Source: Streptomyces spiramyceticus (lineage in GTDB: Bacteria; Actinomycetota; Actinomycetes; Streptomycetales; Streptomycetaceae). Taken from it: a DNA stretch of 64,000 nucleotides. Within the stretch, counting starts at the first letter, position 1. Each line of letters opens with the position of its first letter. The translations under genes were made by a program, and so were the position numbers. This document shows, in pieces, positions 9,181-18,280 of this stretch. The stretch lies in assembly GCF_028807635.1 (NCBI RefSeq), contig NZ_JARBAX010000001.1:385001-449000 (forward strand), written 5' to 3'. Under the pieces are notes generated by a model. It saw nothing but the letters and a program-made list of their open reading frames with translations. It ran no database searches and was not told where the DNA came from.

Positions 9181-9648
9181 TTGTCGCGTACGCGCACACC
9201 CGTGGTGGCCGGTTGGTTCACCGTGGACACGGATCAGGAGGACTTCCGGCTGCTGGGCACCCGGTGCTCGGCCTGCGCGTCGGTCTTCTTCCCACGCCAG
9301 GACGCCTTCTGCCGCAACCCGGCCTGCCAGGGCGGTGAGCCGGCGGAGGTGCCCCTGTCCAAGCGGGGCCGCGTCTGGTCGTACACCGACAGCCGCTACC
9401 GCCCGCCCGCACCGTACATGTCCGACCCGGCCGTCGCGTGGGTGCCGTACACGCTCGTCGCCGTCGAGCTCGCGGCCGAGGGCATCGTGGTGCTCGGGCA
9501 GGCAGCGCCCGGCCTGACGACCGCAGATCTGGTGGTCGGCATGGAGGTCGAGGTCGTGCCGGGTGTCCTCCATGAGGACGCGGAGACCGCCTGGACGACC
9601 TGGCACTGGCAGCCCGTCCCCGCGGCGCCCGCAGAGGTGCGGTCATGA
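9181..9648 (+). CDS. DUF35 OB-fold protein with rubredoxin-like zinc ribbon
   Basis: The 155-aa protein has a four-cysteine ribbon (CSAC at about residue 30, CRNPAC at about 45) followed by an OB-fold half (VWSYTDSRYRPP to EVEVVPGVL). DUF35 proteins are obligate partners of thiolase-fold enzymes, delivering or holding acyl-CoA substrates; ChsH2 with Ltp2 in steroid side-chain cleavage is the best-known case. The start is TTG at 9181 with GGGGAGGGG just upstream. The stop overlaps the next gene's ATG by an ATGA junction, so the two are translationally coupled. No hydratase (ChsH1-like) or other steroid genes are near. Confidence 0.88.
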   Translation: MSRTRTPVVAGWFTVDTDQEDFRLLGTRCSACASVFFPRQDAFCRNPACQGGEPAEVPLSKRGRVWSYTDSRYRPPAPYMSDPAVAWVPYTLVAVELAAEGIVVLGQAAPGLTTADLVVGMEVEVVPGVLHEDAETAWTTWHWQPVPAAPAEVRS

Positions 9649-10835
9649 CCGGCGATGTGGCGGTGCTGGGCGCCGGGATGCACCCGTGGGGCAAGTGGGG
9701 GCGCAGCTTCGTCGAGTACGGGACGGTGGCGGCCCGTGCCGCGCTCGCCGACGCCGGGATCGGCTGGCAGGAGGTGCAGTCGGTGGTCGGTGCGGACACG
9801 GTCCGCGGCGGCTATCCGGGGTACGTGGCGGGGGCGACGTTCGCGCAGGCGCTGGGGTGGCAGGGGGCGCGCGTGACGAGCGTGTACGCCGCCTGCGCGT
9901 CCGGCGCGCAGGCCGTCAACACCGCCCGCGCCCAGATCCTGTCCGGCATGGCCGACGTGGCGCTGGTGGTGGGCGCGGACGCGGCGCCCAAGGGCTTCTT
10001 CGCGCCGGTCGGCGGGGACCGTCCCGACGATCCCGACTGGCTGCGGTTCCGGGTGCTCGGGGCGACGAACCCGGCGTACTTCGGGCTCTACGCGCGCCGC
10101 CGCATGGCGCTGTACGGCGACACGGTCGAGGACTTCGGCCAGGTCAAGGTCAAGAACGCGGCGGCGGGCGCGCTCAACCCCAACGCCCGCTACCGCAGGG
10201 CCGTCACCGCCGAGGACGTAGCGGCTTCCGCCGTCGTCGCCGATCCGCTGCGGCTGCTCGACATCTGCGCGACCTCCGACGGGGCCGCCGCGCTCGTCCT
10301 GTGCAGCATGGAGTTCGCCCGTCGGCACGGGGCCGCGAATCCGGTCCGTATCCGCGCGGTCTCCACCGTCACTCCCACCTTCCCGAAGGCCGTGCTCGAC
10401 CTGCCGGACATCGCCACAGACTCGACCGTGGCGGTGGCCCCCTCCCCCGACTCCTTCCGCGCCTCGATCGCGGGGGCGGCGTACGAAGAGGCTGGCGTCG
10501 GGCCCGGGGACCTTTCGCTCGCCGAGGTGTACGACCTCTCCACTGCCCTGGAGCTGGAGTGGTACGAGGACATCGGACTGTGCGGGACAGGGGAGGGCGC
10601 GAAGCTCGTACAGGAGGGCGCGACGGCTCTCGGTGGCCGGATTCCGGTCAACGCGAGCGGCGGCCTGGCGTCCTTCGGGGAGGCGGTGCCCGCCCAGGCG
10701 ATCGCGCAGGTCTGCGAGCTGACCTGGCAGCTGCGCGGTACGGCGGGTGAGCGGCAGGTGCCGGGAGCGCGCGTCGGGCTCACCGCGAACCAGGGTCTGT
10801 TCGGCCACGGCTCCTCGGTGATCGCCGTCCGCTGA
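9645..10835 (+). CDS. Thiolase-fold lipid-transfer protein (SCP-x/Ltp-like)
   Basis: The protein is 396 aa. It has a thiolase N-terminal half with YAACASGAQA (Cys84 at the nucleophile position) and a C-terminal half ending NASGGLASFGEA and NQGLFGHGSS. The second thiolase cysteine near the C-terminus is missing. This is typical of the lipid-transfer branch rather than true acetyl-CoA acetyltransferases. With its coupled DUF35 partner it resembles the Ltp2-ChsH2 type retro-aldolase or acyl-CoA binding complexes of side-chain degradation. Substrate is unknown. No beta-oxidation genes are next to it, which makes the pair an orphan. Confidence 0.85.
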   Translation: MTGDVAVLGAGMHPWGKWGRSFVEYGTVAARAALADAGIGWQEVQSVVGADTVRGGYPGYVAGATFAQALGWQGARVTSVYAACASGAQAVNTARAQILSGMADVALVVGADAAPKGFFAPVGGDRPDDPDWLRFRVLGATNPAYFGLYARRRMALYGDTVEDFGQVKVKNAAAGALNPNARYRRAVTAEDVAASAVVADPLRLLDICATSDGAAALVLCSMEFARRHGAANPVRIRAVSTVTPTFPKAVLDLPDIATDSTVAVAPSPDSFRASIAGAAYEEAGVGPGDLSLAEVYDLSTALELEWYEDIGLCGTGEGAKLVQEGATALGGRIPVNASGGLASFGEAVPAQAIAQVCELTWQLRGTAGERQVPGARVGLTANQGLFGHGSSVIAVR

Positions 10836-11144
10836 GGGGCGGTCCAGCGGTCGGTCCAGCGATCGGTTCAGAGCCGGTCCGGAGCCGGTTCGGAGGAGGC
10901 TCCGCGTCCCGTGCCCCCGGACAGCGGTTGGTGTCCGCGACCTTGACGCTCCATCAGCACCGGTGAACACTTCCCGTTGTCAGTCGGCGTCGCCGTACGA
11001 CGGCTCCCAGGAGCGCGGGAAACAGGCCTGCTTCCGGGGCCCTCCCTGTCGCGGGCCAGGGGCTTCCCCACGGGCGATTCCGCCGGCACCCCCCTGCACT
11101 TCAGAACCGGGGATCCGTCCCCGGGCGAGGGCCTAGGAGCCGCC
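10836..11144. other. Intergenic region before glpF
   Basis: No gene is seen. Near 10850-10900 there are diverged short direct repeats of the form GGTCCAGCG and AGCCGGT. The leader of glpF probably lies here. A TTGACG at about 10943 could be a -35 element, but no convincing -10 follows at the right distance, so no promoter is called. Confidence 0.4.
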
Positions 11145-11870
11145 ATGAGCAACGGGGACATCTTTGTCGGTGAGGTCATCGGCACCGCCATCCTGATCCT
11201 GTTCGGCGCAGGTGTGTGCGCCGCAGTCACTCTCAACTACTCGAAAGCGAAGGCGTCCGGCTGGATCGTCATCTCCTTCGGCTGGGGATTCGCCGTACTG
11301 GCCGGGGCGTACACCGCCGCCCCGCTGTCCGGAGGTCATCTCAACCCGGCGGTGACCCTGGGCATCGCCGTCGACACCGGCGAATGGGGCAAGGTCCCGG
11401 TCTACGTCCTCGGGCAGATGGTCGGCGCGATGCTCGGGGCCGTACTCGCCTGGCTGGTCTATTACGCGCAGTTCGCGGCCAACAGAGACGGGGCGACGGC
11501 GCTGCCGACGCTGGGGATCTTCTCCACCATTCCGGAGATCCGCAGTCCCGTCGCCAACCTCCTCACCGAGACCATCGCGACAATCGCACTGGTCCTGCCC
11601 GTCCTGGCGTTCGGGATGACCAAGGGGCTCGGCGAGTCCGGCACCCAGGCGCTGATCGTGGCCCTCCTGGTCGTCGGCATCGGCCTGTCCCTCGGCGGGC
11701 CCACGGGCTATGCCATCAACCCGGCCCGCGACCTGGGCCCGCGCATCATTCATGCGGCGCTGCCGATACCGAACAAGGGCACGTCCGACTGGGGTTACGC
11801 CTGGGTGCCGGTCGCCGGACCGCTGCTGGGAGGTGCCGTCGCGGGCCTCATCTACAACGCAGCCTTCTGA
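11145..11870 (+). CDS. glpF: Glycerol uptake facilitator (MIP channel)
   Basis: The 241-aa integral membrane channel has two NPA boxes: [12 protein letters not shown] (about residue 65) and [13 protein letters not shown] (about residue 190). The Asp after the second NPAR is the aquaglyceroporin signature, pointing to glycerol rather than water. Six hydrophobic spans and two half-helices can be traced. The ATG at 11145 has TAGGAG upstream; the frame stays open 168 bases further but that part is not protein-like. It lies 83 bases before glpK, forming a glycerol uptake and phosphorylation operon. No glpD follows. Confidence 0.93.
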   Translation: MSNGDIFVGEVIGTAILILFGAGVCAAVTLNYSKAKASGWIVISFGWGFAVLAGAYTAAPLSGGHLNPAVTLGIAVDTGEWGKVPVYVLGQMVGAMLGAVLAWLVYYAQFAANRDGATALPTLGIFSTIPEIRSPVANLLTETIATIALVLPVLAFGMTKGLGESGTQALIVALLVVGIGLSLGGPTGYAINPARDLGPRIIHAALPIPNKGTSDWGYAWVPVAGPLLGGAVAGLIYNAAF

Positions 11871-11918
11871 GTGCGGTCTCTTCCGAGTGCATCTTCTGAG
11901 TGCAGTCTTCTGAGTACT
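11864..11918 (+). repeat. Short degenerate direct repeats between glpF and glpK
   Basis: CTTCTGAGT or CTTCCGAGT occurs four times at roughly 13-16 base spacing, the first copy containing the glpF stop codon. Origin by replication slippage is likely; no function is evident. Confidence 0.6.
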
Positions 11919-11953
11919 GACAGCTTTCAGCCAATTTCGGACGAGGGGACGTC

Positions 11954-13486
11954 ATGACGGAACACTCCGGGCAAGCCGAGAAGTACGTCGCCGCAATCGA
12001 CCAGGGCACCACGTCGAGCCGCTGCATCATCTTCGACCACGACGGTGCGATCGTCGCCGTCGACCAGCGCGAGCACCGTCAGATCTTCCCCAAACCCGGG
12101 TGGGTGGAGCACGACGCGACCGAGATCTGGTCCAAAGTGCAGGCCGTCGTGGCGGGCGCGCTCGCCAAGGCGGGACTGCGCGCCGGGCAGCTCAGCGCGC
12201 TCGGCATCACCAACCAGCGCGAGACGACCGTGCTGTGGGACCGGGCGACCGGCAAGCCGGTGCACAACGCGATCGTCTGGCAGGACACGCGCACCGCGGC
12301 CCTCTGCCACGAACTGGGGGGTACGGACGGGCAGGACCGATTCAGGGACGCGACCGGCCTGCCGCTCGCGAGCTACTTCTCCGGGCCCAAGGCGGCCTGG
12401 CTGCTCGACAACGTGCCCGGGCTGCGCGGCCGCGCCGAGCGCGGTGAGATCGCCTTCGGGACCATCGACTCGTGGCTGATCTGGAACCTCACAGGCGGCA
12501 CGGACGGCGGCGTACACGTCACGGATGTGACCAACGCCGGGCGCACCATGCTGATGAACCTGCAGACGCTCCAGTGGGACCCCGCGATCCTGTCCGCGAT
12601 GAATGTTCCCGAGGCCGTCCTGCCCGAGATCAGGTCGTCCGCCGAGGTGTACGGGACGGCTGTCGGGCAGCTCTCGGGCGTGCCGGTCGCCTCCGCACTC
12701 GGTGATCAGCAGGCGGCCGTGTTCGGGCAGGCCTGTTACGACACGGGGACCGCGAAGAACACGTACGGGACGGGCAGTTTCCTGCTCCTCAACACCGGTA
12801 ACCGGCCGGTCCCTTCGAAGAACGGACTGCTCACCACCATGGGCTACAAGATCGGCAGCGATGCGCCGGTCTACTGCCTGGAGGGCTCGATCGCGATCAC
12901 CGGGGCCCTGGTCCAGTGGTTCAGGGACCAGCTGGGGATCATCCGCAGCGCGGACGAGATCGAGACCCTGGCGGCGAGCGTCGACGACAACGGCGGGGCG
13001 TACATCGTGCCCGCCTTCTCCGGGCTGTACGCCCCCTACTGGCGCTCCGACGCCCGAGGTGTGATCACCGGGCTGACCAGGTACGTCACCAAGGCGCACC
13101 TGGCACGGGCGGTCCTGGAAGCCACCAGCTGGCAGACCAGGGAAGTCGTCGACGCGATGTACCAGGACTCGGGCGTGGCCATCACCACGCTCAAGGTGGA
13201 CGGCGGAATGACCGGCAACAACCTGCTGATGCAGCACCAGGCCGATGTCCTCGGCGTTCCGGTCATCCGGCCGAAGGTCTCCGAGACGACCTGCCTGGGC
13301 GCTGCGTACGCCGCCGGGCTCGCCACGGGCGTCTGGTCGGACCTGGACGAGCTCAAGGCGCACTGGCAGCGCGACGTCGAGTGGACGCCGCGGATGGAGG
13401 CGCAGGAGCGCGACCGGGAGTACGGCAACTGGCGCAAGGCAGTGGAGCGGAGCTTCGGCTGGCAGGAGGAGGACGGTCAGGGCTGA
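11954..13486 (+). CDS. glpK: Glycerol kinase
   Basis: This FGGY-family kinase phosphorylates glycerol to sn-glycerol 3-phosphate using ATP. The 510-aa protein starts with the phosphate-1 loop [11 protein letters not shown]. It has the glycerol-binding [13 protein letters not shown] and WQDTRT, the [12 protein letters not shown] segment (about residue 270) and the adenosine motif [15 protein letters not shown] (about residue 415). Length and order are standard. It is the second gene after glpF. A long hairpin closes the operon. Regulation by a GylR-type IclR repressor is usual in Streptomyces, but no such gene is in this window. Confidence 0.96.
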   Translation: MTEHSGQAEKYVAAIDQGTTSSRCIIFDHDGAIVAVDQREHRQIFPKPGWVEHDATEIWSKVQAVVAGALAKAGLRAGQLSALGITNQRETTVLWDRATGKPVHNAIVWQDTRTAALCHELGGTDGQDRFRDATGLPLASYFSGPKAAWLLDNVPGLRGRAERGEIAFGTIDSWLIWNLTGGTDGGVHVTDVTNAGRTMLMNLQTLQWDPAILSAMNVPEAVLPEIRSSAEVYGTAVGQLSGVPVASALGDQQAAVFGQACYDTGTAKNTYGTGSFLLLNTGNRPVPSKNGLLTTMGYKIGSDAPVYCLEGSIAITGALVQWFRDQLGIIRSADEIETLAASVDDNGGAYIVPAFSGLYAPYWRSDARGVITGLTRYVTKAHLARAVLEATSWQTREVVDAMYQDSGVAITTLKVDGGMTGNNLLMQHQADVLGVPVIRPKVSETTCLGAAYAAGLATGVWSDLDELKAHWQRDVEWTPRMEAQERDREYGNWRKAVERSFGWQEEDGQG

Positions 13487-13509
13487 CAAGGGGCCTGTCC
13501 CCGAGGACG

Positions 13510-13545
13510 GCGTCCCGTACCCCTGTCGGTGGGGGTACGGGACGC
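13510..13545 (+). terminator. Hairpin terminator of glpFK
   Basis: Arms 13510-13523 and 13532-13545 are perfect 14-base complements (GCGTCCCGTACCCC / GGGGTACGGGACGC) around an 8-base loop. It lies between glpK and the convergent conservon. Three copies of CGGTTACG follow between 13551 and 13600. Confidence 0.8.
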
Positions 13546-13596
13546 TAGGGGCGGTTACGGCGGTGCTGTTACAGCGATACGGTTACGGCGTTGCGG

Positions 13597-14202
13597 TTAC
13601 GTCGATGCCGTCTGGCGCCGGTCGGCCGAGCGGGTCATGGCGTGCTCGACCACCGCGATGAGTACGCCCTTGACCGTCTCGCGGTCACGCGCGTCGCACA
13701 GAAGGAGCGGCACTTCCTCGTCGAGATCGAGCGCGGTACGTACCGTCTCCACCGGATAACGGGCGGCGCCGTCGAAGCAGTTGACGGCGACCGCGAAGGG
13801 TATGCCACGGCGCTCGAAGTAGTCGATGCCCGCGAAGCAGTCCTCCAGGCGCCGGGTGTCGGCGAGCACGACCGCGCCGAGTGCCCCCTGTGCCAGCTCG
13901 TCCCACAGGAACCAGAAACGGTCCTGTCCCGGGGTGCCGAAGAGATACAGCACCAGGTCTTCGCGGAGCGTGATCCGCCCGAAGTCCATCGCCACAGTGG
14001 TGGTGTTCTTGCCCTCGACACCGTCGATGTCGTCGACAGGGCGGCCCGCCTCTGTGAGCGTCTCCTCGGTGCGCAGTGGCCTGATCTCACTGACTGCCCC
14101 CACCATGGTGGTTTTGCCCACCCCGAACCCGCCTGCCACCAGGATCTTGAGGGTGACCGGTTCAACCGGCCGCTTCTTGCGGCTAGAGCGCCCGAAGACC
14201 AT
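13597..14202 (-). CDS. cvnD: Conservon GTP-binding protein CvnD
   Basis: This small Ras-like GTPase is the last gene of the cvnA-B-C-D unit. Of its 201 residues, KILVAGGFGVGKTTMVGAV (about residue 18) gives the P-loop and FGTPGQDRFW gives the G3 switch II region. AVNCFDGA takes the place of the NKxD-like guanine motif. A basic N-terminus (SSRKKRP) may help membrane contact. Conservons act as membrane-associated, heterotrimer-like signalling complexes in Streptomyces. The start overlaps cvnC by 20 bases, so translation is coupled. The alignment with cvnA-C leaves little doubt. Confidence 0.92.
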   Translation of the reverse strand: MVFGRSSRKKRPVEPVTLKILVAGGFGVGKTTMVGAVSEIRPLRTEETLTEAGRPVDDIDGVEGKNTTTVAMDFGRITLREDLVLYLFGTPGQDRFWFLWDELAQGALGAVVLADTRRLEDCFAGIDYFERRGIPFAVAVNCFDGAARYPVETVRTALDLDEEVPLLLCDARDRETVKGVLIAVVEHAMTRSADRRQTAST

Positions 14203-14581
14203 TGATTACCTCGCGAAGGATGCTCTCGTCCGGCAGCTCCGCCGGCGGTACGGGACGGGTCACGTGCACCAGCTCGTCCTCGACGAGGTCGCCGACGAGC
14301 ACCCTGACCACCCCGACGGGGAGGTCGAGGCCCGCGGCGAGCTCGGCGATCGACTGCGGCGCCTCACTGCAGAGTTCGACGATCTCGACGTGTTCGGGAG
14401 CGAGCGTCTGGTCGCGTCCCGGATCGTCCGCCGCGGGCTCCGGCACGACCACCGCGATCAGGTCGAGCCGGTGCCGGCTCGCGCTGCTCGTACGGCCGCG
14501 CGTCATGGCGTACGGGCGTACGACCGGACCCGCGTCGTCGTCGAACCAGTGCGGCGAACCCTGCTGGGTTGCTTCGCTCAT
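14183..14581 (-). CDS. cvnC: Conservon DUF742 protein CvnC
   Basis: The 132-aa protein starts MSEATQQ, then WFDDDAGPVVRPYAMTRGRT, a hallmark of DUF742 conservon members. A helical winged-like part follows (EHVEIVELCSEAPQSIAEL, LPVGVVRVLVGDL). DUF742 proteins sit between the Roadblock protein and the GTPase in the conservon. An alternative GTG at 14590 directly abuts the cvnB stop, but only three bases separate it from GGAGGG, so the ATG at 14581 is preferred. Confidence 0.9.
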   Translation of the reverse strand: MSEATQQGSPHWFDDDAGPVVRPYAMTRGRTSSASRHRLDLIAVVVPEPAADDPGRDQTLAPEHVEIVELCSEAPQSIAELAAGLDLPVGVVRVLVGDLVEDELVHVTRPVPPAELPDESILREVINGLRAL

Positions 14582-14590
14582 GCCACCCAC

Positions 14591-15031
14591 TCACCCTCCG
14601 GCGGGCAGACCGGAGCGTGGCGCGGTCGTCAGGTGGACCCCGACCCGCTTGACCATCAGCGTCATTTCGTAGGCGACCTGGCCCACGTCGGAGTCGGAGT
14701 CCGACAGCACGGCCAGGCAGCTGCCGTCGCCCGCCGCCGTGACGAAGAGGAACGCGTCGTCCAGCTCCACCACGGTCTGCCGGACCCGGCCCGCCTCGAA
14801 GTGGCGGCCGACGCCCTTGGCGAGGCTGTGGAAGCCGGAGGCGACGGCGGCGAGGTGTTCGCCGTCCTCGCGCGTCAGGTCCTTGGAGGCACCGGTGGGG
14901 AGCCCGTCGCTGGAGAGCACCAGCGCCTTGCGGATGCTGCCGACGCGGTCGACGAGCTCGTCGAGGAGCCAGTTGAGCTCTCCGGAGCCCCGGCCCGTGG
15001 CGTCGTGTGCTGCGGCGTTCGGTGCGGTCAT
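14591..15031 (-). CDS. cvnB: Conservon Roadblock/LC7 protein CvnB
   Basis: The 146-aa Roadblock/LC7 domain protein has LNWLLDELVDRVGSIRKALVLSSDG near the N-terminus and EDGEHLAAVASGFHSLAKG. It ends with MTLMVKRVGVHLT. Such proteins are thought to act as regulators of the partner GTPase. The start overlaps the cvnA stop (ATGA at 15028-15031), a standard conservon junction. The protein is cytoplasmic with no membrane span. Confidence 0.93.
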   Translation of the reverse strand: MTAPNAAAHDATGRGSGELNWLLDELVDRVGSIRKALVLSSDGLPTGASKDLTREDGEHLAAVASGFHSLAKGVGRHFEAGRVRQTVVELDDAFLFVTAAGDGSCLAVLSDSDSDVGQVAYEMTLMVKRVGVHLTTAPRSGLPAGG

Positions 15032-17835
15032 CGACCGTCCCCCTCTGGTGTGGTTCCTGGTGCTGTCTCGCCCGGGCCCGGCTCGTCCTCGGCGTTCTGC
15101 CTGCGGCCGCGCTGCCAGCCGCGCTGGAGCGAGGCCATACGGCTGCGCACCTCCTCCGCGTCGCGCTCGGCGTCCTGCTCGGTGCCGGGTGCGTCGTTCG
15201 CGGGTTCGGTGCGGCCCGAGGCGGCCTCGCGCAGTTGCGGCGCGAGGTTGGCCTGGCGGACACGGCGGGGCAGGCCGCCCAGCGGGAGGCCGGGACCCTG
15301 GTCTGTGGGTGCCTGTTCCCGTGCGGGTGATCCGGGTGGTGCGGTGGGCGTGGTCGGTGGTGTCGGCGTGATCGGCCTGGTGGGCGTGGTCGGTGTTGCC
15401 GGTGTTGCCGGTGTTGTCGGTGCTGCTGGCGTGGTCGGCCTGGCCGGCCTGCTTGGCGTTGGCGGCGTGCGCCTGGCGCCGCTGACGCGGCGGCCGTTGT
15501 CGGCGACGAGGGTCGGCATGGTCGGCGTGTCCGGTGCCTTGCGGCGGGGCAGCGGCACCGCCTCGCCGGGGCGCGCGCTCTCACCTGCCTCGGGCACCTG
15601 GTCGGATGCCTGCTGGTGCTGCTCGCGGGCGGAATCGCGGGCGCGGTCACGGGAGCGCTCGCGCGCCCGGAACAGGCCTCCGCGCTCGCTCTCCGTATCG
15701 TCGATGTCGCCGAGGCCGCCGAGTCCGGGGCCTGTGCTGCCCACGCCGTCGAGCGAGGCCTCTTCGAGGCCCAGGGCGCCCAGCGGGGGCTCCAGTTCGA
15801 CCGGGCCGTCCAGGACGGCCTGGGCGGCCAGCTCCACGGGGACACGGGTGAGCGTCGTCAGTGTCGGGCGGCCCTCTCCGGGCCCGCCTCTGCCGCCGGT
15901 GTGCTTGCGGTCGAGCCGGAAGCCGGTGCCGTTGGTCTCCGGTGCGTCCGTGAGCAGTGTGGCGGGGATGAACACCACGGCGGTGGTCCCGCCGTACGGG
16001 GACTGCTGGAGCGAGACACGGACGTTCTGCCGCTGGGCGAGCCGGCTGACCACGAAGAGGCCGAGCCTGTCGGTGTCCGACAGCTCGAACTCGGGCGTCT
16101 CGGCGAGCCGCAGGTTCGCGTCCAGCAGAGCTTCGGCGGTCATGCCGAGCCCGCGGTCGTGGATTTCGAGGGTGAAGCCGTTGGCGACGCGTTCGCCGTG
16201 CACCTGGACCGCGGTGTGCGGCGGCGAGAATACCGTGGCGTTCTCCAGGAGTTCGGCGATCAGGTGCGTGAGGTCGGCGACTGCGGGGCCGCCGACGCCG
16301 ATGCGCGCCAGGCGGCGTACCTCGATGCGTTCGTAGTCCTCGACCTCGGCGACGGCCGCTCGTACGACGTCCATGAGCTGCACGGGCTTGCGCCACTGCC
16401 GGGACGCCGAGGCGCCGGAGAGGATGACGAGGCCCTCGGCGTGGCGGCGCATGCGGGTGGTGAGGTGGTCGAGGCGGAAGAGGTCCGCGAGCTCGTCGGT
16501 GTCCTCGGTACGACGCTCCATGGTGTCGAGGAGCGTGAGCTGGCGGTGGAGGAGGACCTGGTTGCGGCGGGCCAGGTTGACGAAGACCTCGGACACGCCT
16601 CGGCGCATGTCGGCCTGCTTGACGGCCGATTCGACGGCGGCGCGCTGGAGGGTGTTGAGGGCCTGGCCGACCTGGCCGATCTCGTTCTTGTCGTACTCCA
16701 GGCGCGGCGCCTCGGTCTCTACGTCGACGTGCTCGCCGGCCGCAAGCCTGCGCATCACGCTCGGCAGCCGGACGCCGGAGACCTCGTGGGCCTCCTTGCG
16801 CAGGCGGGAGAGGTCGCGGATGAGGCTGCGGCCGATCCGTACGGACAGGAACAGCGAGACGATCAGGGCGAGGAAGCCGAGCACACCGGCAAGGGCCGCT
16901 CTGACGAGGACGTCGAGGGCGACGGGCTCCACACGGTCCTGGTAGCGGTTGCCCGCTTCGGTTCCCTCGCGGGCGAGGTGGTCGAGTACGGCTGTCGCGG
17001 CCTCGTCCCAGCTCTTGGCGGTGACGCCGCGCGGGCTCTTGGTGGGGCCCGCGTCGATGAGGCGTTCCTCGGCGGTGCGCAGGGGCTCGGTGGCCGGGCT
17101 GCGCCAGTATTCCGCGAAGGCGCGGCGCTCGGTGGCGGGCAGGACCTCCAGGTTGGAGTCGTAGAGCAGCTTGCGATTCGCGACGAGGGCGGAGGCTTCT
17201 CGCAGTTCGGGAGCGTTGAACTGGCGGGCGACAAGGCCGGATGCGATCAGGGCGTCCTCGCGGGAGAGCATCTCCCGTGCTCGGGTGATGCCAACGAGGG
17301 CGCGGCCCTGTTTGTCCATCTCCACGTCTTCAAGGGCGTGGAGGCTCATGAGGAAGGAGTAGCAGGGGTCGACGAGGCGGCTGTAGCGGTCGAGGGCCTG
17401 ACGCCTGGTGACCGTGCTGTTCTCGACGGAACGGCGCAGGGTTTCGATGTCTTCGAAGGCTTCGAGGAGAGTGCCGAGGCGCTTCGCCGCCTGGGGGCGG
17501 ATCTCGTCGCGCACTGCGGGTTTCTGCGCGTGCGCCTTGATCTTCGCGACGGATTCGTCGGTGGCCGCGCGCTGGCGGCGGAGGGCGGCGAGGGCGTCGG
17601 AGGCCCGCGGGTCCGCCAGGTAGATCAGCGTCTGGCGGCGCTCCTGCTGGATCACCCTGACCGTGTCCTCGATGGGATAGCCCACCTGCTCGACGATGTA
17701 GGCGACGTCCAGCAGTTGGTTGGCTTCGCGACCCGTGATCACGGTGGCGAATCCCCACAGCGACGTGAGGGACACGAGCGGCACCAGCAGCAACGCCACG
17801 ATCTTCCGGCGGATTGACTTCCCGCGAAAGCGCAT
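15028..17835 (-). CDS. cvnA: Conservon sensor histidine kinase-like protein CvnA (nitrate-sensor type)
   Basis: The 935-aa membrane protein has one span at about residues 12-34, an extracytoplasmic nitrate/nitrite-sensing-like (NIT) domain (about 40-300) and a second span near 308-330. HAMP-like and coiled-coil parts follow, then a HATPase domain with LIAELLENATVFSPP (N box) and HDRGLGMT (G box). No clear H-box histidine is present, which is usual for CvnA. The tail after about residue 640 is disordered, with a Thr-Pro run (about 820-870). The ATG at 17835 follows GGGGGAGG. It heads the cvnA-B-C-D operon. Its ligand is not known. Confidence 0.9.
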   Translation of the reverse strand: MRFRGKSIRRKIVALLLVPLVSLTSLWGFATVITGREANQLLDVAYIVEQVGYPIEDTVRVIQQERRQTLIYLADPRASDALAALRRQRAATDESVAKIKAHAQKPAVRDEIRPQAAKRLGTLLEAFEDIETLRRSVENSTVTRRQALDRYSRLVDPCYSFLMSLHALEDVEMDKQGRALVGITRAREMLSREDALIASGLVARQFNAPELREASALVANRKLLYDSNLEVLPATERRAFAEYWRSPATEPLRTAEERLIDAGPTKSPRGVTAKSWDEAATAVLDHLAREGTEAGNRYQDRVEPVALDVLVRAALAGVLGFLALIVSLFLSVRIGRSLIRDLSRLRKEAHEVSGVRLPSVMRRLAAGEHVDVETEAPRLEYDKNEIGQVGQALNTLQRAAVESAVKQADMRRGVSEVFVNLARRNQVLLHRQLTLLDTMERRTEDTDELADLFRLDHLTTRMRRHAEGLVILSGASASRQWRKPVQLMDVVRAAVAEVEDYERIEVRRLARIGVGGPAVADLTHLIAELLENATVFSPPHTAVQVHGERVANGFTLEIHDRGLGMTAEALLDANLRLAETPEFELSDTDRLGLFVVSRLAQRQNVRVSLQQSPYGGTTAVVFIPATLLTDAPETNGTGFRLDRKHTGGRGGPGEGRPTLTTLTRVPVELAAQAVLDGPVELEPPLGALGLEEASLDGVGSTGPGLGGLGDIDDTESERGGLFRARERSRDRARDSAREQHQQASDQVPEAGESARPGEAVPLPRRKAPDTPTMPTLVADNGRRVSGARRTPPTPSRPARPTTPAAPTTPATPATPTTPTRPITPTPPTTPTAPPGSPAREQAPTDQGPGLPLGGLPRRVRQANLAPQLREAASGRTEPANDAPGTEQDAERDAEEVRSRMASLQRGWQRGRRQNAEDEPGPGETAPGTTPEGDGR

Positions 17836-18280
17836 GGCCTCCCCCAGCTCGGACCCCGCCGGGGCGGGGTGGTCTTCCGTCGACTGTCAACAAACGGCGT
17901 GAGCCTACTACTGCCACTCCCGCAACTCGAAGAGACGTCCGGGCGATTTTCGGCCGCGCTGTGGTGAGTTGATCATGAGTTGTCCTGTAATTGCGGGAGT
18001 TGGCGGGCGCCGTTGTGGTGGAGGACACCTGTACAGCGCGTCTGGGGCCGTACGGGGGCAGATGGCTGGAATTCTCCGTTCCGCGGGAATCTTCGGCGCT
18101 GCCCGTTCGTCCTGTTGTACGGGGAGCGGGTTCCGCATGAGGGCGCACGTGCCACATTCGGCCCGGGGGAACGGCGTAAATGTGCTCAACACGGGCAGCC
18201 AATCGTCAAGGCGCGTCAAGGCGGAGGATCCGCACCCGAGTTGAGTGGTACGCCAGGCGGTGGTGGGGAGTGAAGGTTCG
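17836..18280. other. Divergent intergenic region upstream of cvnA and the small membrane protein
   Basis: No convincing gene is seen. It should hold both divergent promoters, as the region is locally AT-richer around 17930-18000. A short GC hairpin (17854-17869) lies in the presumed cvnA leader. A CGTCAAGGCG direct repeat occurs twice near 18205-18225. No promoter is called with confidence. Confidence 0.4.

Noticed and set aside
10977..11144. N-terminal extension of glpF
   Set aside because: The part before ATG 11145 is not protein-like and glpF orthologues begin at the channel; ribosome site precedes 11145.
13826..17817. Plus-strand long frames opposite the conservon
   Set aside because: Antisense to cvnA-D, whose motifs and coupled junctions are clear.
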